From: Acanthochlamys bracteata
Taxonomy: Eukaryota > Streptophyta > Magnoliopsida > Pandanales > Velloziaceae
Length of the DNA stretch: 64,000 nt
NCBI GenBank assembly: GCA_019914995.1
Contig: CM034139.1
Location: 2,024,461-2,088,460 of the forward strand
Direction: 5' to 3'
The notes under the pieces were generated by a model. It made no database searches and was not told the DNA's origin. It worked only from the letters and a program-made list of their open reading frames with translations. The position numbers were made by a program, and so were the translations under genes. Positions 22,586 to 35,063 of this stretch are shown in pieces (the stretch's first letter is position 1; each line of letters starts with the position of its first letter).

Positions 22586-22660
22586 AATTTAGAATACAAT
22601 GACAACTCCTAGAAGTCCACCATTTGCATCTGGAAAGTAGTATGCTGCGGATATAACTAC
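22586..22660 (-). pseudogene. Module C copy, diverged
   Basis: Minus: CCGCAG|CATACTACTTTCCAGATGCAAATGGTGGACTTC. The frame is broken after the shared MQM. Related copies are at 30900-30965 and 35218-35262. Confidence 0.45.
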
Positions 22661-22794
22661 AATAAACAAAAACTGAATATCTAGCTTTTGGTTCGCATTC
22701 ATGACTATGAAATACATTACACCAAGCAAAAAACCAATGTGTTGAACACACCAACGGGCAACAACAACGATCAGAGTGATGTGGTGGGGATGAA

Positions 22795-23424
22795 GATGTC
22801 AACCTAGTGGTCAAGGACTAGGGAAGTCCTAGGGGAGGCCGTTAGATCTTTTAACCTAAAGGGAAGCAGAAAAGAGACAAAACAATCAATGTACAATACC
22901 TTACAAATAATAGCCAGACTCAAAAAAGCAGGCACCTTAACTACCCACGAAAAGAGAGGCTTTTTCATTTAAAGCACTGAAGGCATGTCGAACCTTCAAC
23001 TAGCACTTAATCAGTATGCAACAAAACTAACAGCTAACAAGCAACATGTCGTATTGAAGAAGAGAAGTTTGACGTCCGGCCTAAACTCCAGTGGTTTTTT
23101 CAAACTGAATTAAAAGCAAGACAGGAAAAAATATTTAACATGCTAGCAAGCCAAAAATTCAAACCAGTAGTCAAGTACCTAGAGAAGCTCATAACTTAAC
23201 TGAGCAAGCGAATGACTGCTTGATTTATTGCCAGCATTGGAGACAGGTTGATACTCCAACTTCAACTTGATTCTTTAATTTGAAGGGAAGAAGGAGAAAT
23301 GACAAACATTTTTAGTATCTAGCAAACAAACAAGAAGAAGCTAAACAATGACTCGGAGAAGCATGTAAGGATTCAAGAAGCAGGCAACTTAACCATGGAA
23401 GAATGCTACTACTTGATTGAATAC
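22795..23424 (-). repeat. ~175-bp unit block 4, first part
   Basis: Markers near 22805, 23000, 23070 and 23250. The first unit ends GACCACTAG|GTTGACATC on the minus strand. The block is interrupted at about 23425. Confidence 0.6.
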
Positions 23425-23800
23425 TTTTATCAACGTAATATAATAGATCGACTTGAATGCAACAAATTCTACATGAGAAGAACACTGCAAATAGTTGATA
23501 TGGGTCGAATAACATAGTTGGGTCTAATTTGATGGCAATTAAACCCACTCGGTATTCACCTATCGATTGGATAGACATTTCCATTTCAGAATCTTCTCCA
23601 TCTGAAAGCAGTTGTTCTATAGGGTCTACCCAGGTCTTCAATAGTTCCGCTTCTGATGAGGGGGTCCGAAATGACTTCTTCTCCACAAAATACGAGCGAT
23701 AACGTATCTAATATTTCTCCTTTCTTTCGAGGGAAGAGGAATAGGAGCGGATTTGCCATCCACCTGGTCTCCTGAAGACTTTACCTGGCTGGTGCTAAGA
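23425..23800 (-). other. Unrelated insert with a 124-codon open frame
   Basis: This stretch has no counterpart in the other blocks; the 175-bp phrase stops near 23424 and resumes at about 23806 (CCAACCAGCACTTCAATGC). On the minus strand a frame opens with MEKKSFRTPSSEAELLKTWV at 23686 and continues with an acidic stretch (EQLLSDGEDSEMEM) and EYRVGLIAIKLDP before running into array sequence. Composition is less AT-biased than the surroundings. It could be an exon fragment or part of a transposon. I do not recognise the family. Confidence 0.5.
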
Positions 23801-23805
23801 AAGTA

Positions 23806-24230
23806 GGTCGTCCAACCAGCACTTCAATGCAAGGCGGGAAAGATAATCAAAATGCAGAAAAACAAAGAACTTAAAAAGCAACAGAAGGATTCAAAGAAAA
23901 AGGAAACTTAACTAAGCAGTCAAACGAATGCTTGATTCCATTGATTGCTTGCAATGAGAAAAAAAGTTAGACCACTAACCACCACTAACTGCAGCTATTT
24001 TTGGAGAACCTGACAAAGCAAACTACACAGAAAAGGTGACTTGAGACATCATCTTCTAACCTGAAAAAATGAACACGAAGAAAACAAGAAAAATAAGCTA
24101 CTTAAGGAGAAACGAAGAGAATCAGGCAAGCAAACGATTTAACAGAAAGAGTAAAATGATTGCTTGATCCGTTGCCTGCATTGAAAGAAAGTGGCTACTC
24201 CAAATGCCAAAGCCCTACAGCTGCATTCAG
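23806..24230 (-). repeat. ~175-bp unit block 4, second part
   Basis: Units near 23815, 23975 and 24190 continue the block after the insert. The last includes GTGGCCACTTTCTTTCAATGCAG-like sequence (minus), shared with 56870-56920. Confidence 0.55.
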
Positions 24231-24404
24231 ATGCCTTGACAAAGAAAGAGTCAGCTACAGAAGCAATTTAGGATGTGATTATTCTAGTAAAAGCTAAAAA
24301 CTAGCCAGATAATGCAACAAATAAAAAATTTTAACCACTTGTATGTGCACGCATGTAATAGATTGAATTCCATTGGAACAAACAAAATAATAATAGCCGT
24401 ACCT

Positions 24405-24540
24405 GAAAATTATGGATTGTAACAGTCCTCACGACCATGACATCCGGTCGCATTATTCCGGATGTAAGCTACAAAATCTCTAGAACAAACATAGTTGTAC
24501 AAAATCCAAGACAATTTCAATAATTGTGCATCCGCAATGA
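24405..24540 (-). pseudogene. Module D copy, frameshifted
   Basis: Minus strand ends GTCATGGTCGTGAGGACTGT, CATAATTTTCAG|GTACGG, a good donor. The 5' part is shifted by a one-base change relative to the open copy. Paralogs: 57120-57260 and 13625-13690 (fragment). Confidence 0.5.
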
Positions 24541-24599
24541 AAATAATAGGAGGAAATCATATCAAGTCAAATTATCTACAAAACAAAAAAAAGAAAACT

Positions 24600-24905
24600 C
24601 AAACAAACATAGCACAAGAAGACGAATCAACTGACGCCGCAATAATGGATTCAAAGAAGCAGGCCACTTAACTAGCCACGAAGAAAGTCACTTGGGTGAT
24701 CGAAGGCATTGAAGAACAGTTGGCCATCTAACCAGCACTCAATTGGTTATTTTGACATGGAACAAACTGAGAGAAGGAAAAACTAATTAGTATGCAAAAA
24801 AGCTATTAAGAAGGAACAGGACGAATCAAACAAGAAGAAAACTTAACTATCAACATTGCGACCAGCTGATCAATTGCTTTGCATCGAAGAGAAGTTCATA
24901 GTAAT
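24600..24905 (-). repeat. ~175-bp unit block 5 (2 units)
   Basis: Related to block 1 (13750-14160) and 57345-57735. The first unit's leading part is missing (CAAACATAGCACAAGAAGAC joins directly). Confidence 0.5.
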
Positions 24906-24944
24906 GAAGCTCCAAGAGCAAGATAAATTCACATATAACGAATC

Positions 24945-25665
24945 ACACCTCTGTTTCAGATGGATGATTTTATCTTCTCAAGACAAATCTGCCTCAGGCC
25001 TATACCAAGTACTAGAGAAATATCAAGGATGGGGTCAAATAGAAAGTCGATAACCATACTGCTCCAAAACAAGACAAATGATAGCAATTTTAAATACAAA
25101 CACAAGAACATATTCACTAAATCGTATCTATTGTTTTAAAACATAGGTCTCACCTTTGTAGAAGCTTAGCGACAAAAATCTAGAAATTTCATCTCAATTT
25201 GATTCATAGTCCTTTTCAACTAATGCCAAGTTTCCACCTTATTAGATAACAAAGATTTCGAATTTTAGAAGGCACATTTACAACAAGTTACAACATTATT
25301 GACTAATAACCATGAAATGGGTAGTACTAAACGATCATGTACCCCTAAATGCCATTCTACTTGTGATCCAAGAAGTGAAAAGCTAACAATGAAGAAAATA
25401 AGATCCAAAATTAAGTAACACAAGTTAAACAAAACAAGAATTTGATTCCAAAGAACATCAAGAGGCTTTGCATTCAGCCAGTGGACTGACATAAAAAAAC
25501 AAACCACGTTGGTAACAATAGATTGTCCAATCAAGAATGACGCTCACCTCTGCTCTAGCTGGATGAATTTATCTTCTCAAGATAAAAACAAATCTTCCTC
25601 AGGCTACATCAAATACTAGACAAACATCAAGGACAGAGTCAATACCCATACAACTCCAAAAAAAC
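24945..25665 (-). pseudogene. Two exon-4-like copies (24950-25060 and 25545-25660)
   Basis: The first keeps GGTATAGGCCTGAGGCAGATTTG and GATTTATCTTCTC complements. The second lacks about 12 bases of the DFLFDS segment and is shifted. Between them, at 25265-25534, is a minus-strand open frame whose HWLNAKPLDVLWNQILVLFN part follows an AG and may be another exon; a diverged copy lies near 33440-33475. Confidence 0.45.
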
Positions 25666-25799
25666 ATCCACTCATGGCATCCGTCGTACTAAAAATTTCA
25701 ACCAGAAAATGCAACTATTGATCCATAATTCTATTCACCTAACCTCAAGTTAAATGATAAACACTACCAACACAAAGTAATCATATAGAGCTTAGAAAG

Positions 25800-26300
25800 C
25801 TCTCAGTACTTTCTTAGCGCTACCTCCTAACTTTAAATTGTTGCCTATGAAAAGAGAAAACGAATATTAATACTCCAACTACGAATTAGCAAGAATGAAG
25901 TCAATTGAAAATCAAAACGTAGCCGATACCAACAATTTGATTTCCTTTATCCACTTAAAAGTTTGATTATTTATTATTTTAATGACAATTCTTGATTGGC
26001 TGGATTCTTCTAATCAATTCATGATCAGCTTGATTATTTTTAGAGGAAAGAGACACAGTAAAAGGACTAAGCAACAAGCTAAGCTGGAAGTCAAACCTAA
26101 ACAGCACATAGCCATTAATAAAAGCACAACTAGTGACAAACACATAAAAAGTTTCTAAAATACCGTACAAGGTTTGAAACCAAAAAACTTGAGATGGGAA
26201 AAAGAGAATTACGAAACCATGCTGGGGAAGGAAGATATAATGAACCTGCTTAGTGTTTGGGACTTCAAGTTGTGAATACGGAATTCTAATATCGCAGTTC
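25800..26300 (-). pseudogene. Exon 3- and exon 2-like copies (set II)
   Basis: At about 25818-25838 the minus strand has ATAG|GCAACAATTTAAAGTTAGGAG|GTAG. At about 26245-26286 it has TATTAG|AATTCCGTATTCACAAC..., AACACTAAGCAG|GTTCAT. The second is 40 nt long, equal to 1 + 39, so it keeps the phase of the 34-nt exon 2 at 39223-39256. Confidence 0.55.
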
Positions 26301-27095
26301 AACTGTTAAAAATTTGGGAAGAAGGAAAAGCTCATTTGAAAGAAACGAAATAATAATGAAAATAAAATAAAATACAGGAAAATAAACAAAAGAATTACTA
26401 AATGCTTTTGAAAATTTGTAAGTGATGATATCACAATAGATGAACTATAAAAGTGATTCCCAGGTTTCTGCATCACTAATAGATAAATTCTCATATTAGA
26501 TTAGAAATTATGCATCATGCAAAGTTCTTGCATAAGTGCTAAAATCTCCCGAATAGGCATAATTGCAAACCTTGTAATCCTAAACAATTTTCACAAAAGA
26601 AGTGCTAAATTGCAATCGAAGATAAAATTAAACATATTAAATTTTAAGGAAACTTAACATATTACAATTAATCATTCAACAACTAACTCGGTTTCTGTAC
26701 TACTGCCACATTCACACGCCATTCTCAACCTAAATGGATAAACAGCTAAGACAAGAAAGCTCATTTTGAAAGCAATCAGTAACAAATCGATATAATCAGA
26801 ATTGTTTACTCCGTATGATTATTTAATAATGCTAGTGCAAGCAACAGGAGACTTTATGAAAGATTTACCAAACAGTAGCATTCGTTGTTTTTAATGGAGG
26901 ACTATCGCACAGCGAGGCAAATTGACAAAATCTTGAGAGCAGCAAATGCCAAAAAAATATCAAACTTTACTGTTTCCCACACAAGATTCATGTATACAAA
27001 TTCCACAGGGCCAATTCCATAGGGCTGGACAGGAGCATGAAAAGAACAAAGTGTAGACTATCAAGTAGCAACATTGATTCATTGGGAACGAAGCT
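26301..27095. other. AT-rich spacer of the locus
   Basis: Noncoding. The part 26520-26960 is related to 37945-38330 (AAATTGCAATC.AAGAT.AAATTAAACATA), that is, to the sequence directly downstream of the best exon set. Confidence 0.45.
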
Positions 27096-27990
27096 CACCT
27101 CTTCAATAGCTGGATGAACCATCTCCTCAGGACAACAACATATCTTACTCCCGCGTCCAAAAATTCAAAGCAGCAATAAAGGATTTGGAGAAGCATGCAA
27201 CTTAACCAAGCAGGCGAATGATTACTAGATTTATTGCAGGCACTGAAGACAGGTTCATCCTTCACCTAGCACTTGATTCTTTAAATCTCACGAGAAGGAG
27301 AAATGGAAAACAATTATTACTCTCTAAGCAAACTGAACAAACAAGGACTCAAAGAAGCACGCAAGGATACAAAGAAGCAGGCAAATTAACTACGTAAGAT
27401 GCTACTGCTTGATTGAATGCCTCTGTCAAAGACTCTGCCGTTCAACCAGCACTCCGTTGGTTTATTACATTTAACAAACAGAACGCAGGAAAGATAATCA
27501 GTATGCAAGAAAACAAAGAACTTAAGAAGTAACAGAAGGATACCATGGAAAAGGAAACTTTTAACTAAGCAGTTAGTCTAAAGATTTAGTTGAAATTCCA
27601 CCTGTTTCCTGTTTGTGACTTTAAAAGGCTGAAGCAAAGAAGGACAAATGAAAACAATGACTCAGATTTTTAGATGGCTGCTTAAGTAAATAATCAAACT
27701 ATGCTAAGAAAATGGCTGCTTGATAGATTGAATGACCTTGTATCAAAGATTGACAAGGACCAACCAGCACTTTATTGGTTATTTTTACCTCAGAACAAAT
27801 AGGGAGGCAAAAAGATAAAGATTGAGTATGCAAGCAAACTTATGAAACTTAAGAAGCAAAAGAAGGATTCAGAAGAAGGAAACCTAACTAAGCCGGCAAA
27901 TGGCTGTTTGATTGATTGCTTGCAGTGAAAATAAGTTGACCATCAACCACCACTATCTGCAGCTACTTTTGGAAGAGCTGGCAAAGCAAA
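27096..27990 (-). repeat. Truncated exon-4 copy followed by ~175-bp unit block 6
   Basis: 27096-27155 keeps only the 3' part of exon 4 with GAG|GTGAGC (minus). At 27156 it joins directly to array units (27165-27990), one of which is interrupted by an exon-2 scrap CTGTTTCCTGTTTGTGACTT at 27602. Units near 27250, 27440, 27760 and 27945. Confidence 0.55.
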
Positions 27991-28604
27991 CTAAACTAAA
28001 AGTTCATTTGAGACACAATCCATTCTGCAAGTGCTACCATATACCCAACAACAGAACAGTAGGCAAGTGAGTCAGTTAGAGTTTTAGACTTCTTTGTAAG
28101 TATATAACAAGAGGAGACTGTGAGCTCAAACTTTCATGTTGAACAAATTCGCTAATTTTGTCTATTATACTAGAATGTCAAGTATCCGACTTACTACAGT
28201 TATTCAAGCGCACCTAACTTCTTTTAGCGGTGTAAGATCAATTCAACTTGTCTAGGTGTCACTTTCAGTATCAGCATTTATTTTAAGAAATATAGGCCTT
28301 GTGGGAAAGCATAATCCATGTCCTAGGCCTTGCAAACGACTTTCCTATAATATAAAATAGGATAACCAGTCTTAAAGACAGATATGCTTTTGAAAGAACA
28401 AGATATGCATCCCCATCAATTAATGACCAAAAATTCATCCACGAAGGACTTCAAAATTTAAGTCCTAAAATGACAAATAAATCTGTTCCTTTCTAAGGAT
28501 AATTAATCATAATTTACATTAGGTAACAAAAAATAACAAATAAAATATAATAATAATAAAAGAACAAGAAAACTTTCATGAAATGAAGAGATACCTAAAC
28601 AATG

Positions 28605-28880
28605 TCATATAACTCCCTAGCGGGATCTTCACGGGTCAGATCCTAAAATGACCTCTTTATCCAAATCATTGCCATGGATCCGATGATAATTGTCCTGTAC
28701 CAAGTTGTTCAACGGCTCACGTTTTATGAGCGAGTCACCAGCTGCGAATATCTTTTTTGAAACCAAATTCATCTCTGCTGCTATATGATAACTGTGGAAT
28801 CTATTTTGGTTTGGATTGGATGCCACAACTATAAAAGCCTTCATTTTTCAAGCAGAAGGCCATGTATCAAGGAGCGCCTG
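28605..28880 (-). other. Exon-like segment with a 71-codon frame
   Basis: The minus strand has AATTCAG|GCGCTCC (acceptor-like) near 28880 and TTGTTTAG|GTATCTC (donor-like) near 28604. Inside, ATG at 28844 opens a frame that includes KAFIVVASNPNQNRFHSYH, SLIKREPLNNLVQDNY and NDLDKEVILGSDP. A possible one-base shift separates it from the upstream codons. The segment is missing from the paralogous stretch at 21020-21060. No family is recognised. Confidence 0.45.
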
Positions 28881-29079
28881 AATTCGAAACAAATGTCCAG
28901 AGGTTAGCTTCATTTTCTTGTTCGCCAGTTCTTTTCTCGCAAAGAATTTATGCACACAACACCAATTCAATTTCTTGTTTGAAATTTTTTCACTTGAATA
29001 ATAGCTCATTCAAAAATTGGAGATGCTGATATATTGCACCTTAATGTCATTAGCCGTAGTTTAAAACATTGGACTTGGC

Positions 29080-29403
29080 TTCAGCGGGCGTCGGTGGGGC
29101 GATTGAACTCGGAGCTCACATTGGACTAGGTTTCAAAGTCGAGATTTGGACTAGCTGTTGGAGTTGGTTCAGGAGTAAGGTTCCCATAGTAGGGCCTCGA
29201 CTAGGTGCCCAGCTTGGTTCAGGTGTAGGGATCGGCACAACACTCAGACTTGGCTGAGGGAGTGGAGTTGGTTGCTGTTTCGGCTTTGGTTTCAGGTGCA
29301 GGTCTGGTGCCACTGCCACAGCCATGATAGTGTTGGCTGTGATGGTGGTGGCTGCCGCACTGGCCCTTGCCCTTTTGTAGTTTCTTTAGTAGACAAAAAG
29401 CGG
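29080..29403 (-). other. GC-rich insert with a proline-rich frame
   Basis: It is absent from the paralogous site at about 21169, where GGACATGG continues straight into CTATGTGTCTTG. Minus-strand frames are rich in Pro, Lys and Gln (LKPKPKQQPTPLPQP) or, shifted, in Gly/His (GSHHHHSQHYHGCGSG). The composition differs sharply from the flanks. It looks like a captured gene fragment, perhaps from a cell-wall-type proline-rich protein, but identity is not established and stops are present. Confidence 0.5.
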
Positions 29404-31440
29404 TTATGTCTCTTGTTGGTTTGCTTCACTTACATGACTAACTTTGCAAATAATCGGAAGGGTTTACTATAGATCTTATAAAATAGATTGCGAGAGGACT
29501 TGTTTGTGCTAAATATTTAAAAAACGGGTAATTATTTATCAATCTCTCTTGACCAACGGAATTCTTTTTAAGAACCTTTCATATTTTGAGTTATACAAAA
29601 ACCCTTGGGATGCTCTAAATTTTATTTTTCCATTCTTGAAGTATTTTCAATTTTATCCTCATAATAATATTACTAAAATATTTCAAAGATGTACCATCCA
29701 CCTCAATCTAATTTTATCGTCTTCTTTGTTTTTCATCTTAATCCATTTTCCTGCCTAAAGTTAGTCACACTATTGTAAACCAGCCTTGCTTAGATTTACT
29801 CTAGCAAGATCACCCATTTTGAAAGATCCAGGCCTTCTACAGTACTCTCAGTCAAGTACTACAAAGGTAACAGAAAAGAAAAGGAAAATACTATCATGTT
29901 ATGAGTCAAAACAAAAAGTACGAAAGAGAGAGAGAATGTACTTGAGGTCCTTCAGTTATTCAAGCAAACCAGACCAGATTGTTAGCTGTTTAAGATCAAT
30001 TCAACCTGCTAAGCGACAATTTCCACATCAAAATCGAATGCATTGAACGCATGCTAACCTTGCAGACAGCATTCTGTTGGTTCTTTTAACTTGAAACAGA
30101 GCAGGAGAAACAAAAATCAAGGTGCCAGAAAGTAGTCAATGGACATTAAAGAAATAAAAAGGTATGAACAAATCAAAGCACAGAAAATAAAGAAGCAATA
30201 GAAATTCACCAAGAGCAAAGCTCACCTCCACAATAGCTGGATGATTTATCTTCTTAGGGAAAAAACAAATCTTCCTCTGCCTGTATTTTTGTACAAAAGT
30301 TGACGCAAACTTCAAATGTTTAAATAAAGCAAGTACGAATTAGAATCACATTAGCTAATGGCAACATCTATGAAACAAACCAAAGGAGGAAGCACAAACC
30401 CCAAAGGTATGAATTTCAAACATCACAATCTGAGACCGCTGGTTCATCCAGCCTGAAAGGATGAGAATGACAGGAGAATCAAGCAGAATCAAAGGAACAA
30501 GGTAAGCAAACAATTAACGATAAGGGAAACGACTGCTTGACCTGTTGCCAGATTTGAACAAAAATGGGGAAACTGAACCTGCCTTGCAGCTGCATTGACA
30601 TGCTTTATGAATCAAATAAAACTGCAAAAACAATTTAAGATGTGATTAGTCAGGTTAAAGCAGCTATATACCCAAACAACTAAACCAGTAAAAAAAAAAA
30701 ATAAAAACTGAAGCTCATAATTAACTCCTATGATCTCAGTACTCAAGCATAAAGCTTATTAACCAGTATTGACTCTAAATTGGTTGAGATTTTATCAAAT
30801 TAGTAGAGACCTGAAACTAACAAGCAAAACAGATGCACTAAAGTATCAAAAAAAAACGCTAGTACTATTCAAGAATTAGCAATCTTTAGCAACGAAATTA
30901 ATTTAGAATACAATGACAACACCTAACGTCATGTCATGAAGTCTACCATTTGCATCTGGAAGGTAAAATTAAACATATCAATATATTCCATTCATAGCAT
31001 TGAACAACTACCTCTGGCCATTCATAGCTAAACGGATAAACAACTAAGACAAGAAAGCTCATTTTGAGAGCAATCAGTAACAAAATCTCTGAATCAGAAT
31101 TTTACTCTGTAAGATTATTTAATAATGCTCTTTTACTTTGTTTACCAAACAGTAGCATTCTGTTTGTGTCTAATGGAGGACTATTGCACAGTGATTAAGC
31201 TCAAGTTTCCCATTTACAGAAATCAGACCACAAAATTTAGAAATCAGAATTTCCGTCTAAATTTTCTCTATAATTCCTTTCAACAAACCCAAGTTTCCAC
31301 TTTATAAAATAAAGAAAGTTTTTCAAATCTAAATCATATGTTTCTAATAGTTACAACATTGATTATAATAATCATGAAGGATAGTAAAAAGCAACCATAC
31401 CAAGTGAAAATTATTATTAAAAAAAATACCATGAGATTAA
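29404..31440. other. Spacer with truncated exon-4 and module C copies
   Basis: Parallels 21170-22650. A truncated exon-4 copy lies at 30220-30300 (GAG|GTGAGC donor kept on the minus strand) and a module C scrap at 30900-30965. No intact frame. Confidence 0.5.
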
Positions 31441-33845
31441 CGATGAAGATGTCAACCTGATAGTCAATGACTTGGAGAGTTCTAGCAGAGGCACTTGATC
31501 TTCTAGCCTACAGGACAGACAAAGGGAGGCCAAACAATCGATGTGCAAGAAAACTAATCAGCATACGCAACAAAAAAAGGATTTGAAGTAGGCAAACTAA
31601 CTAGCCAATAAAAAGACGCTTGATTCATCAAAAGCACAGAAGAAAGGTTGACTCTCAAGCCAGCACTCAATTGGTTCTTTTGACATGGAATGAAGTTGTA
31701 GACACAGAAATCAATTAGCATGCAAGAAGAACCAAGAGGTCCAACCAAAGAAGAAGAGAACTTAGCTAACAACATGGCCAATTGCTTGATCGATTCCCTT
31801 GCATCAAACAGAAGTTTGCCTTCCAACTGAACTCCATCTGTTCTTGTTAACCCTAAATAAGAGAGAACAGGAAAAAAAATCAGCATGCAAGTAACCAAAA
31901 AATTCTAGCAGCATAAAAGGATTTGGAAAAGCACCTAACTTAACTAATCAAGTGAAATGACTGCTTGATTTATTGCCAGCATTGAAGAGAACTCGATCCT
32001 CCCACCAGCGCTCGATTCTTTAAATCTGAAGAGAAAGAAAAATGAAAAATAATTTAGTACCTAACAAAACAAAGAAAGCTAAGGAGCTAAACAAGGACTC
32101 ACAAAGAAGAAGGTAAGTGACTACATGACTCATTGCCATGCAAGGAGAAACGTAGAACACCTAACTGCTACTCGATTAATTCTTTGACCTAAAAGGATAA
32201 GAGATATATGAAAAACAATCAGTATCAAGCAGGATAACAGATTATGGATCAAGAAAAGAGTTAAGAGAAGCAGGAAAATTAACTAAGCACGAAAGCTGCT
32301 ACTTGATTGAATGGCATTCACAAAAAGTCACCCGTCCAACGAGCACTCTATTGCCTCTTTGCCTTAGAACAAAGAGGGAGGCAGGATAGATAATCAGTAT
32401 GCAAGAAAACCAAAAACATTCAGAAGCAAAAGAAGGATTCAGAGAAGAAGGAAACTTAACTAAGCATGCAATGAGTGCTTTATTGATTGTTTGCAACGAA
32501 AAAAAGTTGACCACCGACCACCACTAAGTGCAGCAACATTGGAGAACTGAGAAAGCAAACAAACCAAAGAACAAGATTTAAGACATCATTACTATGTCAG
32601 AGATAACACATAATCCACTAATAAAAATAGTTGACAGGAATAATTTTAGAGTTTTAGACGTCTCGGTAAATACATCTTATAAGAGGCGACTGTGAGCTCC
32701 CATTCTTATTTTGACCAAATTCGCTAATTTTGTCACATTATACTATTTACTCATCTAGAATATTAGTCTATCGCAGTTATTGTAGTTATCCATGCCCCCC
32801 TCAAATTTTTTTCTCCAGTGTGAGATCAATTTAACTGGCCTTGGTGTCAGTTTACATTAGCATTTAGTTTTACAAATTATGAACGTAGACCAAGAGGTAG
32901 TGCACAAACCATTTCCAATTCCTAGCAACAAGTTTACTATTATGTAACAAAGGCCAACTGGTCTCAAGAGAGCTGCTAAACAAACAAATTAAATTAAACT
33001 GAATACAAAAGAGACACTTTCAGTGAAAAGTACAAGTGCTTCAGCTACCAATCCTTAGAAACTTGCTTCCGACTCATGCAACAAGACCATAGCAACAAGC
33101 AATCAATGGAGATCAAAGAAAAAAAAAAAGGGCGTGAAAGCAAGAACGGTAACGGATCAAACAGCAACACAAGTTCATCAGGAACGACAGTCACCTTTGC
33201 AATAGCTGAATGCTTTATATTCAAAAACCGAAACAAATCTTCCTCAAGTCTCTATAATGTACTAGAGAAAGCATCAAGGATGGAGTTAAATAAAAAGCCA
33301 ATAACCTGCTACTCTCCAGAATAAAATTAATAAGAGGAGTTTTTGCTTGTATATAAGCAATTTATCACATCAATCTCTAGTGAGAAACACTAAACTAAAG
33401 TTTCAATTATATAGAACACCTGGCTTTTGCATTCAGTCATATGACTATCACTAACAAGGTTATTGCAAACCATGGTAACAAAACATTGTCCAAGAAGCTC
33501 GCTAGAGGAATTATAACCAGACATGCAGTGCCATATGATTTGCTGGACAATGCTCTAAATAGTCCACTATTGCTCATCATGAAGAATAGAATGCCACTAC
33601 AATTATACTAACGTTAATTATAGTTCGTCTCAGTTCTACATATTGAATTATCTGTTTCCTTAGAAGTATCCAAAAATACAAAATCTTGTGCTACATTAAT
33701 GTGGATATATTTGTTGTTAGGAATTTCCGGAATGGATTTTCTAGGTTCTCTAGTCCGGTCACTTTATATTGGTTAAACATGCAACTGCTCTTTGCTCATA
33801 TGCAGCATCTTTAAACTGGAAAACACAAATATATATATATAGATA

Positions 33846-33882
<37 letters not shown>

Positions 33883-34215
33883 GCCTCAAAGGAATACTGC
33901 ATGCTAACTCCAAAATGGACATTCTAGAGGAACAACCAAATACAGTAAAATCTACATGACTTGATAAAAGTTTAAATACAGAAGTGCAAAATCTATGCAG
34001 AATCTACGACAACTGCACATAAATGACAAGAACTACAATGTCTACATCTTCCAGGAATGGATTAATCAAACATAGGCTAACCAGTCTTATGACAGATATT
34101 AAACAAACACATATATTTTGACCTATCAATAAAAGTAACTCCCTAGTTTCTATATCACTACTTACAATATAATTTTCTTTGTACTAGATTAAGAATTTAC
34201 TACAACAATGCATCA
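31396..34215 (-). repeat. Recent duplicate block I (near-identical to 35528-37945)
   Basis: From AGCAACCATACCAAGTGAAA at 31396 to the ACTAGATTAAGAATTTA region near 34200, the sequence is nearly identical to 35528-37945, with mostly single-base differences. It contains ~175-bp block 7 (31440-32545, seven units near 31470, 31650, 31820, 31995, 32165, 32333 and 32511), spacer sequence and an exon-4-like copy at 33190-33312 that is shifted. A (TA)n tract lies at 33829-33876. Confidence 0.85.
33829..33876. repeat. (TA)n microsatellite
   Basis: Imperfect AT dinucleotide tract with G interruptions. The duplicate copy has a shorter, pure tract at 37582-37609. Confidence 0.95.
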
Positions 34216-34513
34216 TTCATAGTTCTATGTTGTAGCAGGAAAGTTGACCCAAAATGTAAATGCTTGAAGAAAGTAATTACCAATTTGAACCAACACCAAA
34301 ACGACGAGGTTTAACTAGCGGAGGAAGCACATACGCAAATAGTAACCATGATGATGTTCAAACAGCGCAATCCTATGTCACTGGTTCTTCGAACATGAAA
34401 GGATGAAAATGACATCAAATACAAGAAAACTAAGTAAGCACGGTGGAAACAAGAGAATAAGTTAAGGAAACAATTTAACTGAGAAGAAAAATGACTGCTT
34501 CATAGATGTCCCT

Positions 34514-35063
34514 TAAGGGCCTCTTAGACAGCTAAGTAAGGCTAAAACTAATAACTAGATTAGTTTGTCAAATCTTCCCTCCTTCTACTCGGTCATGCTT
34601 CTTTATTTACACTATAAGCGTTCATACAAGAGTGGAATTCCTCAATTAAACAAACTCCTACAATGTAGTGTTTTACTGAAATTAAACTAAAACTCATAGA
34701 GTCCCTAATGGACCTAAACTCCTAAATGCCAAGTGGATGCAAGCAACACAGCACCCGGGTCACCATTTAGAAAGTGACCCGGTACAGTGTTTCGTGTCAA
34801 GGTCCTGGCGCCCAGACCTGCATCCGGTTCCAAACCAGGAACCGAATGCATTAGGGTGCTTACCTCCAGGACATGCTCATGGCTCACACCCAAGGCATGT
34901 CTGACAGCCTGCCATCGGTCTCCGGAGTGGCCTCCAACTCCAGCGAGGCTGCTCCGACGAATGCAGTCCACCATTTCCCCCCTCTGTTTTCTCTGTTTAC
35001 TGCCCTTGTACTGCTTCTCCTTCCTCCATGGCATCCCTGCTCCATCAGCTACATCATTCATCC
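34514..35063. mobile_element. 550-bp insertion with 8-bp target duplication, class unknown
   Basis: Flanked by ATGTCCCT at 34506-34513 and 35064-35071. Removing the insert and one repeat restores a ~175-bp-unit phrase (GCTTCAT..ATGTCCCTGCAT, compare GCTTGATCCGTTGCCTGCAT at 24163). There are no evident terminal inverted repeats and no A-tail. The right half is GC-rich and contains ACCCGGGTCACC and its near complement GGTGACCCGGG-like sequence, giving a hairpin near 34753-34785. Open frames occur on both strands but none is recognised. It could be a solo LTR with unusual ends, a SINE-like element or a hAT derivative with decayed ends. Confidence 0.6.
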
